Assembly: GCF_002894645.1 (NCBI RefSeq)
Contig: NZ_NCQY01000009.1
Location: 252,433-316,432 of the forward strand
DNA from: Salinibacter altiplanensis
Lineage (GTDB): Bacteria; Bacteroidota; Rhodothermia; Rhodothermales; Salinibacteraceae
Reading direction: 5' to 3'
Length of the DNA: 64,000 bases
The notes beneath the pieces are model-generated. The model did not search any database. It had not been told where the DNA came from and worked only from the letters and a program-made list of their open reading frames with translations. A program made the position numbers and the translations under genes. Below are positions 53,838 through 63,403 of this stretch, in pieces; the stretch's first letter is position 1, and the number at the start of each line of letters is the position of its first letter.

Positions 53838-54262
53838 CCAAGACTCAAGCATCAGGATGGGCAAGGCTGTGCGGATAGATGGACAAGGCTGTGCAGAGCG
53901 GAGGCGTCGGCACAAGGACCCGGTTCGTAGAGCACCGGGTGAATTAGACGACGTACTGTACGATACGAAGCGTGTGTAATGCCGCGATTACGTGTGGATC
54001 ACCGTTGTATTAACTGGGCCCTTTTCTCCGTGTCTTCATTGGACTATTTCTTCCCCTTCACTCTTGCAGGCAGCCTTCCGTGCAGCCTCCTTCCCCGTTC
54101 CCGTGTGGACGTCCTCACGGAAGCCTTCCGTTGTCCATCGTGGGAGGGCAGCGAATTTCGTCGAATATTTCGGCCTGCGTTCTGCACGTGGGCCGCGTCC
54201 TCCTCATTTTAGAAGGCTGTGCTCCAGTCTTGACGGCTCCCTTCATCCGCCGCCTCTCATTC
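53838..54262. other. 425-base divergent promoter region
   Basis: No gene is seen between the TonB receptor (minus) and the MFS carrier (plus). It contains the 22-bp tandem duplication at 53861-53904, an AT-richer part near 53940-54030 (GTACTGTACGATAC, TTGTATTAAC) suited to promoters, and GC-rich sequence up to the GTG start of the MFS gene. No terminator or RNA gene was recognised. Confidence 0.4.
53861..53904. repeat. 22-bp tandem duplication upstream of the TonB receptor
   Basis: GCAAGGCTGTGC (53861-53872) recurs as ACAAGGCTGTGC (53883-53894), 22 bases apart, with similar flanks (GGATAGATGG and AGAGCGGAGG). It lies 24 bases before the receptor start, so it may be a binding site for a regulator or simply a recent slip duplication. 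Confidence 0.55.
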
Positions 54263-55504
54263 GTGCCCGACGCGAAAACCTCGAACCCCTATCTGATCCT
54301 CTTTGCGCTCTGGCTGATGATGTTCTCGGCCAGCAGCCAGCTGATCATCATGGTGCCCATCCTCCCGGAGATCGCGGCGACGCTCGGGGTGAACGCGTTC
54401 TGGCAGGGCATGCTGCTGACCGCCTACGCGCTCTCGCTGGGCGTGTCGGCCCTCATTACCGGCCCGGCGTCCGACCGCATTGGACGCCGCCTCATCCTGC
54501 TGTACGGCACCATTCTGATGGCCGTCACCCTGGCCCTCCACACGGTGGCGGAGAGCTACGTTTTGCTGTTCTCCATGCGCCTGCTGGCGGGCGTGGGGGG
54601 CGGCATGCTCACCAGCGGGTCCGTGGCCTACGTGGGGGACTACTTTCCCTATGAGCAGCGCGGCTGGGCCAACGGGTGGGTGATGAGCGGCACGGCCTTC
54701 GGACAGGTGGCCGGCATCCCCCTCGGCAAGGTGCTCGCGACCGGCTTCGGCTACCGGTGGCCCTTTCTCATGTTTGCGGTGCCCATGGCCGTCTCGGCCG
54801 TGCTGATCTGGCGGTACGTCCCGCAGCCGGACGCCGAGCTCGACGACCAGCGGCTCACGCCGGCCCGCCTCGTCGAGAAATACCGGGCCGTTCTTCAGGG
54901 CTCCGACGCCATCAACGCCGTCGCGTCGTACCTTCTCATGTTCGCCGGCTTCGGGCTCTTCACGTCGTTCCTCCCCAGCTGGCTCGAATCCACGGTGGGC
55001 GTGTCGAGCTACGAGATTGCCCTCCTCTTCGCCATCGGGGGGACCGCCAACATCCTCGCCTCTCCGCTGGGGGGCCGCATCTCGGACCGCATCGGGCGCA
55101 AGCCGATCGTGGTGTGGGCCTCGCTCGTCCTCGGCCTATTGATGGCGCTCGCCCCCCTCTACATCACGGGGTTCCTGATCGCGGCCGTGCTCTTCTTCCT
55201 GGCCATGGGCCTCATCGGGATCCGCGTCGGGCCCCTGCAGTCGCTGATCACGGCGCTCGTGCCGGATCGCCAGCGCGGCCTCCTCATGGGCCTCGCCATG
55301 AGTGTGGGCCAGGCCGGGTTCGGGTTCGGCAGCTTCGTGGCCAGCATCACGTACGGGCCCTACGGCTTCTTCAGCAATGCCGTCGGCGGCGCACTCGCGA
55401 TGATCGGCATGGCCGGCCTCGTGCACTGGGGCCTCCCGGAGCCGCCGCTCGCCTCAGTGGAGGAGGCCGCGCCCGAGTCCCCGAGCGTCGCGGAGACGCC
55501 GTAG
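54263..55504 (+). CDS. Major facilitator superfamily transporter
   Basis: 413 residues with 12 predicted membrane helices and the MFS loop motif between TM2 and TM3 (GPASDRIGRRLILLYG) and its repeat in the second half (GGRISDRIGRKPIVVWA). Other features: LGVNAFWQGMLLTAYALSLG, RLLAGVGGGMLTSGSVAYVG. It resembles drug or metabolite exporters of the DHA1 kind, but the substrate is open. The start is taken as GTG at 54263 (VPDAKTSNPYLILFALW), because no ATG fits the first helix and the frame before it is not membrane-like. The C-terminal tail is acidic. It converges on the DUF389 gene, 40 bases away. Confidence 0.88.
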   Translation: MPDAKTSNPYLILFALWLMMFSASSQLIIMVPILPEIAATLGVNAFWQGMLLTAYALSLGVSALITGPASDRIGRRLILLYGTILMAVTLALHTVAESYVLLFSMRLLAGVGGGMLTSGSVAYVGDYFPYEQRGWANGWVMSGTAFGQVAGIPLGKVLATGFGYRWPFLMFAVPMAVSAVLIWRYVPQPDAELDDQRLTPARLVEKYRAVLQGSDAINAVASYLLMFAGFGLFTSFLPSWLESTVGVSSYEIALLFAIGGTANILASPLGGRISDRIGRKPIVVWASLVLGLLMALAPLYITGFLIAAVLFFLAMGLIGIRVGPLQSLITALVPDRQRGLLMGLAMSVGQAGFGFGSFVASITYGPYGFFSNAVGGALAMIGMAGLVHWGLPEPPLASVEEAAPESPSVAETP

Positions 55505-55544
55505 CGGGCCGCCCCTGTTCCCCGAGGACGCCAGCCCCCCAAGA

Positions 55545-56537
55545 TCAGGCAAATTGCCAGAGGAGAAGGGCCAGGACGATCAGGGCGCTGCCCCAGAGGG
55601 CAAGGGCGATGCGGGTAGAGGTGCGGGCCTGCGCCACGTCGCACCAGTCGCGGGGCCATACGCCGAGCAACAGAAACGTGCACACGGCAGCCAGATTGAG
55701 GGAGACGACGTTGGTAACCGTGAGCAGGCCCGCCCGGAGGGCCGCGCCGGGATGCCCGGCCCCAAACAGAAGCCCCGTGGCCACGACGGGAGGAAGCAGC
55801 GCCACGGCCACCATGACCCCGACGAGGCCCGTCGCCCCGCCACGGGTCACGGCGAGGGCCCCCGCCGCGCCCGCCGCCCCGGCCAGCGCAATGTCGGGGA
55901 GGCCAATGACCGTCCGCACCGCCAGCTCGCCCGTCGTCGGATCGACCGTCATGATCGCCCCGAGTCCGAGGGCTCCGGCCAGGGCCAGGGCCACCCCCGT
56001 GAGATTGGCCCAGGCGGCCTGCCCCAGAAGATCGAGATCGCCCAGGGTCGTGCCCAGCGCCAGGGCCAGGTTGGGCCCAATGAGGGGCGCAATCACCATC
56101 GCCCCGATCACCACGGCGGTCTGGTCGCGCAGCATGCCCCCGGCCGCGACGACGACCGAGAGGGCAATGAGCGCGTAGTAGTAGCTGGAGACGTCCGTGG
56201 CGTCGCGGGCGTACTCGTAGAGCTCGGCCCGCCCCACCCGCGCTACCGAGACATCGTTCTCGTCCGCGTCGGCCGGTTCCGCGTCGGCCTCGTCCACATC
56301 GGGGCGTGGCAGGGTCGCCTCCACGGACTGGAGCACCACCCGATACTCCGTAATCACGGTGTCGTCCACCCAGTCCAGGAAGGATTCGGTTTCCTCCACC
56401 TCCAGGAGCACGCGGTCCACGCGCTGATCGTCATCAATCGCGTAGGTCCAGTGTCCGAGCACGTCGTAGGCATCGTCCGGCACCTCCAGTGCCTCATCCG
56501 TGTCCGGGTGATACACATCGACCAGTCGAAGGGCCAT
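55545..56537 (-). CDS. DUF389 (TIGR00341-like) membrane protein
   Basis: 330 residues. A soluble N-terminal domain (about 1-115; MALRLVDVYHPDTDEALEVP, LLEVEETESFLDWVD) and an acidic linker lead to six or so membrane helices. The family core is plain: YYYALIALSVVVAAGGMLRD QTAVVIGAMVIAPLIGPNLA, then GALAVTRGGATGLVGVMVAV ALLPPVVATGLLFGAGHPG and LTVTNVVSLNLAAVCTFLLL. DUF389 proteins are widespread in halophiles and cyanobacteria; function is unknown. The ATG at 56537 begins the typical N-terminal strand; upstream residues are not family-like. The gene is downstream of the porin terminator, on the same strand. Confidence 0.92.
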   Translation of the reverse strand: MALRLVDVYHPDTDEALEVPDDAYDVLGHWTYAIDDDQRVDRVLLEVEETESFLDWVDDTVITEYRVVLQSVEATLPRPDVDEADAEPADADENDVSVARVGRAELYEYARDATDVSSYYYALIALSVVVAAGGMLRDQTAVVIGAMVIAPLIGPNLALALGTTLGDLDLLGQAAWANLTGVALALAGALGLGAIMTVDPTTGELAVRTVIGLPDIALAGAAGAAGALAVTRGGATGLVGVMVAVALLPPVVATGLLFGAGHPGAALRAGLLTVTNVVSLNLAAVCTFLLLGVWPRDWCDVAQARTSTRIALALWGSALIVLALLLWQFA

Positions 56538-56655
56538 ACGGGCGGCACACACGGCGAAAAAGAGGGGAACGACTCTTTTCAAAGGATAACCACGACGAAG
56601 ATGCACATCCAGCCGATACGACGCGGATTCCCGGCTGTGTGGTGCCGTGCCCAAT

Positions 56656-56701
56656 AAAAAAAGGACGCAGGCCGACCGGGCATCCGGTGCCGCCTGCGTC
56701 C
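56656..56701 (-). terminator. Rho-independent terminator after the porin gene
   Basis: On the minus strand GGACGCAGGC (56701-56692) pairs perfectly with GCCTGCGTCC (56672-56663), followed by TTTTTTTATTG. It starts 45 bases behind the porin stop and shields the DUF389 gene from read-through. Confidence 0.88.
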
Positions 56702-56745
56702 CTAGACTGAACTCTTCGTGCCGCCAAACCGTCGGCGGAGAGTTG

Positions 56746-58041
56746 CTAGAAGTAGACCCCAATGTTCACATTGAAGGCCGTTCGCCACTCGTTGTCGTTA
56801 TTCTCCGCCATGACACTGGAAAAGGTCCCGTCGAACGGCTGGTTGAACGGATGGCCCTTGCTGACAATCAGGTCCGTGTACACGAACAGCGGGCCGGCCG
56901 ACGTGAGAAAGCCAATGTCGTGGTTAACGTTGTCATTCCAGCTGTCAACGTCTTTTGTGACCTGACTGAAGTCGTAGTACGGCTTGATTTCCGAGACCGG
57001 CCCGGCGTCGACCGGAATGTGGTAGGCCAGGCTGGACGAGTACACGTTGTGCTCACTCGCGACGCGGTTTGGAGACCCGTAGGCCCCCATCACGACGAAG
57101 CGATCGTCCGTCACACTCGGAGGATTCAATTCCTGCTGGGCGAACTCCAGCTTTGCCTCGAACCCGCCGTAACGTCCCTGAAGGTGTGCGGCGTACGCGG
57201 CATGCCAGTCGGTCTCACCGGTGCCTTCGTTGAGAAGCTGGCCACGCTGACCGGATACGCCAACCTTGGTAAAGCCGAGGCCTTCGTGATCAAAGGAGTA
57301 GGCCACCTTTGCGTTGAACTGGTGCTGCTCCGTCACGCCGCGCGTGTCGATGTAGCCAGCGCTGGTTCCCGAGACCACATCATAGGAATACCGCGCCGCG
57401 TTACTCGACCCAAAGAAGTCTACCTGCTCGGAATTCATGTAGTAGGCCCCCTGGACGTCCCAGCCGTTGGCCTGGTACATCGCCTTGATACCAGCCTCGT
57501 AGTCATCCTCTAGACCTACGTAGTATGTATTGTTGAAGAACCAGCTGCTGGAAGCATAGGGCTGAATGCCGAACGGCACCTGGCTCACGCCAACCTGAAT
57601 TTGGCGGGCGTCGCTGAATTCATAGCCGACCCAGCCGTGGTGGATGTAGTTTCCGCCGAAGGACTCCGGGTAGAACGCCCACTCGGCGTCAAAAATGAGG
57701 CTTCCGTAGGACCCACTGGCTCCGATCCGGAAGGTGTCAAACGTAAACCCACCGTCCTCAAGGACGTTATCAGCTTGGTCTTCAAAGTTTCCGTTCTGCC
57801 CGGCCCCGTACGAGCGAAAGAGCGCGTTGAAGCGGAGCGACCCGTTAACACTGACGTCGAGCGTCGGCTCGTCCTGCTGGGGCGCTGCGGTTGTGTTTTC
57901 GCTCTCCCAGGCGTTGGCGACCAGGGAGGTGGCGTTGGTGCTATCGTCGGCAGGCGCCGGGTCGTCGGCGAGGGCCGAGCCGGGAAGCACCAGCCCGGCG
58001 GTGAGAAAGAGTGCGAGAACTGCGGTACAGTACCGATTCAT
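56746..58041 (-). CDS. Outer-membrane porin-like beta-barrel
   Basis: 431 residues. Signal peptide MNRYCTAVLALFLTAGLVLP GSALA with cleavage after ALA; an acidic linker (about 26-55); then a barrel of alternating strands starting LDVSVNGSLRFNALFRSYG. Further strands are clear (FRIGASGSYGSLIFDAEWAF, WVGYEFSDARQIQVGVSQVP FGI, AYSFDHEGLGFTKVGVSG). It ends in RTAFNVNIGVYF, a C-terminal Phe as BAM substrates have. It recalls OprP/OprO-like or short-chain porins, but the solute is not known. It stands alone between two terminators, directly downstream of the glycine-betaine transporter operon, so a role in osmolyte entry is a possibility rather than a finding. Confidence 0.85.
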   Translation of the reverse strand: MNRYCTAVLALFLTAGLVLPGSALADDPAPADDSTNATSLVANAWESENTTAAPQQDEPTLDVSVNGSLRFNALFRSYGAGQNGNFEDQADNVLEDGGFTFDTFRIGASGSYGSLIFDAEWAFYPESFGGNYIHHGWVGYEFSDARQIQVGVSQVPFGIQPYASSSWFFNNTYYVGLEDDYEAGIKAMYQANGWDVQGAYYMNSEQVDFFGSSNAARYSYDVVSGTSAGYIDTRGVTEQHQFNAKVAYSFDHEGLGFTKVGVSGQRGQLLNEGTGETDWHAAYAAHLQGRYGGFEAKLEFAQQELNPPSVTDDRFVVMGAYGSPNRVASEHNVYSSSLAYHIPVDAGPVSEIKPYYDFSQVTKDVDSWNDNVNHDIGFLTSAGPLFVYTDLIVSKGHPFNQPFDGTFSSVMAENNDNEWRTAFNVNIGVYF

Positions 58042-58282
58042 ATGGGAATGTGGCGCGCTGTGAAAAAGAGTAACAAAGAACAACGTGATGCTACGCATTA
58101 AGCCAAAGGGGACTTTGTCGCGTCATGTAGGTTCGGGGAAGCGGGTGCGATGAACGTATCAGGAGAATGCGTGGAGGTAGATCTGTTCGCTTCCTACCGG
58201 TGCGGCGTTTGGGGTGCGGCCACATGTGCTTTCGAGCCTCTTGCTCGCACACACGGGCTTCGTCCGTGACAAGATGACTCAC

Positions 58283-58318
58283 AAAACACCCCCGACCGCC
58301 AAGCGGCAGTCGGGGGTG
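58283..58318 (-). terminator. Rho-independent terminator after the betaine operon
   Basis: On the minus strand CACCCCCGAC (58318-58309) pairs perfectly with GTCGGGGGTG (58296-58287), over a loop with an inner GCCGC/GCGGT pairing, followed by TTTTGTG. It starts 28 bases behind the stop of the substrate-binding protein gene. Confidence 0.85.
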
Positions 58319-58346
58319 CTGCGTCATCATCTCCGACACCGAACGC

Positions 58347-59336
58347 CTACGCCTCCTGGTCGCGCGAGAAGGTCGCGTCGTCCGGAAGCGTCTCCACCGC
58401 CCCATCGGACGCAGCGCACTCTTCGGCCTGATCCGTCCACCCATTGACATCCTCCGGGTGGTCTTCGATCCACTGGTTGGCGGCCTCCCGCTTGCTCATG
58501 TCGCCGCGATCACGGAAGTTGCCCATGAGGCTTTCGATCTGCTCGTCGCTGACCTCCGACACCTTCAGGAAGCACGCGACCTCCTTCGGAAACTCCTCCG
58601 TGAACTCGCTGTCGACGATCTTGAAGACATCCTCCGGATTCCCAAACACCGGAGACTGTCCCGTCTGCGCCTCCTCAAGGTACTTCAGGTCGAACGATCC
58701 CCACTTCCAGTGCGGGTACCAGCCCGTCACGACGATGGGCTGTTCATTGTTGACGGCGTTCTCTAGCGCCTGCCAGGTCGCCGGGCCGCTCGACGCCACC
58801 ACCGAGAACCCATCGAGGCCGTTGTTTTCGAGAATCTGGCGCGTCTGTTTGTTGACCGCCGCCCCGGACTCGATGCCGTTGATCTCGCCGTCGAGCTCGT
58901 CGCGGTAGCTTTCCAGCTCCGAGACACTGGAGATGTCCATGTACGCCGGCACGGTCAGTCCCACGGACGTGCCCTTGTAGGTGTAGCCGAGCTTGGCAGC
59001 ATTTCCCTGCGCCTTGCTCCAGGGCTCCGAGTGGGTCGTGGGGAGCCACGCCTCGTTGAAGTAGTCGCGGTCGCCGTCGGCCACCGACGAGAAGGCGATG
59101 CCTCCGCCTCCGACCTCTCGGACGTCGACCTCCATGTCATACTGGTTTTCCATGACCTGCTCCTGAACGTAGGTGAAGGCCATGCCCTCGATCCAGTTCA
59201 CCGTAACCATGTTCATGTCTCGCGACACATCCTGACTGCCTCCGCCGCCCCCACAGCCGGCGAGCCCGGTCCCAAGGAGGCCGATGGCCGCAACAGCGGC
59301 GATGAGGGAACGCAGTGATGTCGAAAAAAGCTTCAT
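58347..59336 (-). CDS. proX: Glycine betaine ABC transporter, substrate-binding lipoprotein
   Basis: 329 residues. Lipoprotein signal (LIAAVAAIGLLGTGLAGC, Cys about 28) then a Gly-rich spacer. It is of the OpuAC/ProX class: VNWIEGMAFTYVQEQV, DYFNEAWLPTTHSEPWSK, SVGLTVPAYMDISSVSEL, GIESGAAVNKQTRQILEN and VVTGWYPHWKWGSFDLKYLE. The Trp/Tyr residues in these stretches are candidates for the aromatic box that holds the quaternary ammonium group. Third gene of the operon, 147 bases behind the permease, followed by a terminator. Betaine is the likely ligand; proline betaine or choline cannot be ruled out by eye. Confidence 0.92.
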   Translation of the reverse strand: MKLFSTSLRSLIAAVAAIGLLGTGLAGCGGGGGSQDVSRDMNMVTVNWIEGMAFTYVQEQVMENQYDMEVDVREVGGGGIAFSSVADGDRDYFNEAWLPTTHSEPWSKAQGNAAKLGYTYKGTSVGLTVPAYMDISSVSELESYRDELDGEINGIESGAAVNKQTRQILENNGLDGFSVVASSGPATWQALENAVNNEQPIVVTGWYPHWKWGSFDLKYLEEAQTGQSPVFGNPEDVFKIVDSEFTEEFPKEVACFLKVSEVSDEQIESLMGNFRDRGDMSKREAANQWIEDHPEDVNGWTDQAEECAASDGAVETLPDDATFSRDQEA

Positions 59337-59483
59337 AGTGTTAGGGTGTTTCCTTGTGATGGTGAGTGTCAACGTCGTGTAGTCACGTGTGGAAGAGCGA
59401 CCAGACGGGAGACAGTATGTCTCCTCGTCCGGGTCGCCGTCAGAAAAGAACGTCGTTCCTCCTCCGAAGAAGGCAGGTGTGGG

Positions 59484-60368
59484 TTACCCCGTGGCGGCCG
59501 GGGTAGAGGCCCCTGCCTTCTCCCCTATGGCCTGCGTGATGCGGTCCAGGAAAATGGCCAGAATCACGATGGCCAGTCCCCCCTCAAACCCAACCCCGAT
59601 GCGCAGCTGCTGGATCCCCTCCACGACCGGATCCCCAAGCCCGCCGGCCCCAATGAGCGCAGCAATCACGACCATCGACAGGGCCAAGAGCACCGTCTGG
59701 TTCACCCCCGCAAGAATGGTGGGCAGCGCCATCGGCAGCTCCACCTTATAGAGCATCTGGCTCGGGGTGGACCCGAAGGACTGCGCCGCCTCGACGGCCT
59801 CTTCCGAGACCTGTCGGATGCCGAGGTTCGTCAGGCGCACGCACGGAGGCGTAGCGAAGATGAAGGTGGCGATGACCCCCGGCACCTGCCCCAGCCCGAA
59901 GAGCACGACCGCCGGGATGAGGTACACAAACGCCGGCATCGTCTGCATGAAGTCGAGGATCGGCCGCACGATCGCGTCCACCACGTCGTTCTTCGCCGCC
60001 CAGATGCCCACGGGAATCCCGATGAGTAGCGAGAGCAGCGTCGCCGTGGCGACGAGCGCCAGCGTCTGCATGGTGAACTCCCACAGCCCCATGCCGAAGG
60101 CAACCTCTACCCCCAAAAGCATGAACTCAACGTCTTCCAGGAGGGTGAGCCCAACCACCGTAAAGATCGCCACGCCACGGGACGCCACCCACCACGCGAG
60201 GAGCGTAAAGAGCAGAATCATTGCCCAGCTCGGGAGGAAGAGCAGGATTTCTTCCAGCCCGGTGATGGTCGCCCCAATTACGGACGTTACGCCATCGAGG
60301 AACGGGCCGAAGTTGTTTTGAATCCATTCGATGAGGGCCGCAAAGGCACCGCCAAGATCCAATCGCAT
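59484..60368 (-). CDS. proW: Glycine betaine ABC transporter, permease
   Basis: 294 residues, about six or seven membrane helices: LPSWAMILLFTLLAWWVASR, VAIFTVVGLTLLEDVEF, TLALVATATLLSLLIGIPVG, PAFVYLIPAVVLFGLGQVPG VIATFIFATPPCVRLTNLG and LALSMVVIAALIGAGGLGDP. The EAA-type loop for the ATPase is EEAVEAAQSFGSTPSQMLYK VELP. This is the ProW/OpuAB pattern. ATG at 60368 (MRLDLGGAFAALIEWIQNNF). It lies 63 bases behind the ATPase gene and is co-oriented with the binding-protein gene. Confidence 0.94.
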   Translation of the reverse strand: MRLDLGGAFAALIEWIQNNFGPFLDGVTSVIGATITGLEEILLFLPSWAMILLFTLLAWWVASRGVAIFTVVGLTLLEDVEFMLLGVEVAFGMGLWEFTMQTLALVATATLLSLLIGIPVGIWAAKNDVVDAIVRPILDFMQTMPAFVYLIPAVVLFGLGQVPGVIATFIFATPPCVRLTNLGIRQVSEEAVEAAQSFGSTPSQMLYKVELPMALPTILAGVNQTVLLALSMVVIAALIGAGGLGDPVVEGIQQLRIGVGFEGGLAIVILAIFLDRITQAIGEKAGASTPAATG

Positions 60369-60431
60369 AGGCACTCGGGAAGCATCGTTCAAAACGAGCA
60401 AGCATCAGGGAGGGCAACCCATTGCCCAGAA

Positions 60432-61529
<1,098 letters not shown>

Positions 61530-61919
61530 AATGTGCGTAGCTTGTTCGCTGGGTGTAAGCGTGGGAGAGACAGGTTCAGCCTCGGGCTGGCGGACATGAC
61601 ACATTCTTTTCTGTCCCGAGACCTTGCTTAATTAGGTTCTTGCGGAGGGTGTGTTTAGAAAAAGAAGATTGCTCCTCCGATTCTACCCCTCTTTCATACA
61701 ACCTTATAAACAATCACGTGAACGAGGTTCTGTTTTTTGTTGTGTTCTTTTTATGCCCCCATAATTTTTAAGAAGGCATGCAGGGCGGAGACCAAACAGG
61801 AAGCCTCAGCGCTCGTGGAGCCAACTGGGGCAGACGCCCGGACGGCATCGGGCCCGAACGCTCAGGGCCTCCATTCGTAGACCGACTCCTCGCGTTCTCA
61901 ATCAACGAGTTCATTTCCT
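61530..61919. other. 390-base divergent, AT-rich promoter region
   Basis: It separates the betaine operon (minus) from the small acidic-protein gene (plus). Between about 61610 and 61775 it is the most AT-rich stretch of the window, with runs such as GTTCTGTTTTTTGTTG and CATAATTTTTAAG and, on the minus strand, TTGTTTATAAGG and TAGAAT as possible promoter pieces. The right part is GC-rich again. No gene or clear operator was seen. Confidence 0.45.
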
Positions 61920-62315
61920 ATGCCCGACGATCGCTCCGCCAAGGTCATCGAAACCGTCGCCGACGGCCTGCGCCTGCAGGTGGGGGATCTGCCCGGCGAC
62001 CACGCCCCCACTCTCCTGAAGGCCAAGCCCGCGGCCTACGTCGTCGGGTTCACGGCGGGGGTGAGCCGCGCGCTGGACGTGCCCGTGGGCAACCACACAA
62101 TCCGCACCCTGGAGCGAGGCTGTCGGCAGGGCCTCCCCCGCGACGGCGACCTGGGGCAGCGCCTCGCCGACATCGCAGCGGGGATCGTCTTCGACGGAAG
62201 TGTTACCAGCGACCCAGACCTTGCGACAATCCGTGAGGATGGGGAGGAGGAGGGTCGGGCCTTCGTTGAGGACCGGTCCCCCCCGTCCCTACTCGGCGAC
62301 TTGGCCCGCAAATAA
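61920..62315 (+). CDS. Small acidic protein of unknown function
   Basis: 131 residues, no family recognised. It has a mixed alpha/beta pattern in its first 95 residues (KVIETVADGLRLQVGDLPG, AAYVVGFTAGVSRALDVPVG, IRTLERGCRQGLPRDGDLGQ) and a strongly acidic tail (TIREDGEEEGRAFVEDRSPP). There is no signal peptide or membrane helix. It starts at ATG 61920, the first good start after the AT-rich region shared with the betaine operon, and is divergent from it. The base composition and codon choice are like its neighbours, which supports a real gene. It ends 144 bases before the convergent PfpI gene. Confidence 0.55.
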   Translation: MPDDRSAKVIETVADGLRLQVGDLPGDHAPTLLKAKPAAYVVGFTAGVSRALDVPVGNHTIRTLERGCRQGLPRDGDLGQRLADIAAGIVFDGSVTSDPDLATIREDGEEEGRAFVEDRSPPSLLGDLARK

Positions 62316-62459
62316 ACGGCGCCGTCAGGCCCTATGGAGATGCGCGACCGTCTACGGAACAGCCCCGGAACTGCCGCCACCTGCATCTCGACCTCCGCGT
62401 CAGAAGAGGCCCGGCCCCAGAGGAACTGACGCCTTCCCCTTGGTTCGGGAGGCGCTGCG

Positions 62460-63056
62460 TCAGGCCGCAACCGGCTCGGTGTGCTCGATGCGGGTGCCAA
62501 GCATGTCCAGGAACTGCCGGATCCAGGCGGCGTGGGCGGGCCAGGCCGGGGCCGTGACGAGGTTGCCGTCGGTCACCGCCTCGGTCATCTCCACATCGAC
62601 GTAGGTGCCGCCGGCCGCCTCCACCTCCGGAGCACAGGCCGGATACGCCGAGCAGCGTCGCCCGTCGAGCACGTCGGCAGCGGCAAGCGTCTGGGCGGCG
62701 TGGCAGACGGCCGCGACCGGCTTGTCTTCTTCGAAGAAATGCTGCGTCACCTCGATGACGCGGTCGTTCAGGCGGAGGTATTCCGGAGCGCGGCCGCCCG
62801 GCAGACAAAGCGCATCGTAGTCGGCCGGGTCCACCTCGTCGAAGGTGGCATTCAGGGCAAAGTTGTGGCCCGGCTTCTCGGTGTACGTCTGGTCGCCCTC
62901 AAAGTCGTGGATGGCCGTTTTCACCGTGTCGCCGGCCTCCTTCTCCGGGCACACGGCGTGCACCTCGTGGCCCGCCAGGTCGAGCATTTGGAACGGAACC
63001 ATCGTCTCGTAGTCCTCGGCAAAGTCGCCGACGATCATCAAAATTTGCTTGGACAT
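62460..63056 (-). CDS. DJ-1/PfpI-family protein
   Basis: 198 residues of the class-I glutamine-amidotransferase-like DJ-1/PfpI fold. Seen: [40 protein letters not shown], and the nucleophile elbow [20 protein letters not shown] with Cys in AVCHA and its partner His next to it; the third acid may come from the ...[13 protein letters not shown] region. Members act as deglycases/glyoxalases, chaperones or peptidases in stress; which applies here is not clear. ATG at 63056 ([12 protein letters not shown]) is fixed by the fold. A palindrome flanked by a direct repeat lies 38-78 bases upstream. It is downstream of the amine-oxidase gene on the same strand. Confidence 0.9.
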   Translation of the reverse strand: MSKQILMIVGDFAEDYETMVPFQMLDLAGHEVHAVCPEKEAGDTVKTAIHDFEGDQTYTEKPGHNFALNATFDEVDPADYDALCLPGGRAPEYLRLNDRVIEVTQHFFEEDKPVAAVCHAAQTLAAADVLDGRRCSAYPACAPEVEAAGGTYVDVEMTEAVTDGNLVTAPAWPAHAAWIRQFLDMLGTRIEHTEPVAA

Positions 63057-63403
63057 GACTGTCTGCGGGACGTTGTGAACAGGGCAAGGGTTGTGGATCC
63101 TTTTTGCATGCCGGACCGGCAGAATGGATCCTTTCCGCCAATCATGTGAATCTGATATGCACGAGCCTGACGGAAGCTCCGCTCCTTCAATCGTGGAGGT
63201 ACGGACAGACGAGGGAAAGGGAGGCACCTCTTAAGACACGTTGTGCCAGATGTGGATCGCACCCGCGTCGTGCCTCTCCTCGACCGGAAACGGGCCTCGC
63301 CACGCCCGTGTCGCGTCTTTCCATCCGATCACTGCTCAATCCGTTCGGTCGATCGGCGCTGAATCGAGTTCCGAGCGGTCCGCAGTCCTGTCCGGGGAGG
63401 GCG
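63057..63403. other. 347-base gap between amine oxidase and PfpI genes
   Basis: No gene is seen. The part next to the PfpI start holds the repeat-flanked palindrome listed separately. The rest is GC-rich without visible hairpin-and-T-run structure, so no terminator for the amine-oxidase gene could be assigned. Confidence 0.35.
63094..63134. promoter_or_regulatory. Palindrome within a direct repeat upstream of the PfpI gene
   Basis: TGGATCCTTT occurs at 63094-63103 and again at 63125-63134 (31 bases apart, about three helical turns). Between them lies the perfect palindrome TGCCGGACCGGCA (63109-63121). The block is 38-78 bases before the PfpI start codon, where an operator would lie. No regulator is assigned. 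Confidence 0.4.

Noticed and set aside
61778-62236. Alternative plus-strand frame (152 codons) overlapping the small acidic gene
   Set aside because: Its product is very Arg/Gly-rich, unlike the acidic proteins of this genome, and it lacks a fold-like pattern; the frame at 61920-62315 is preferred.
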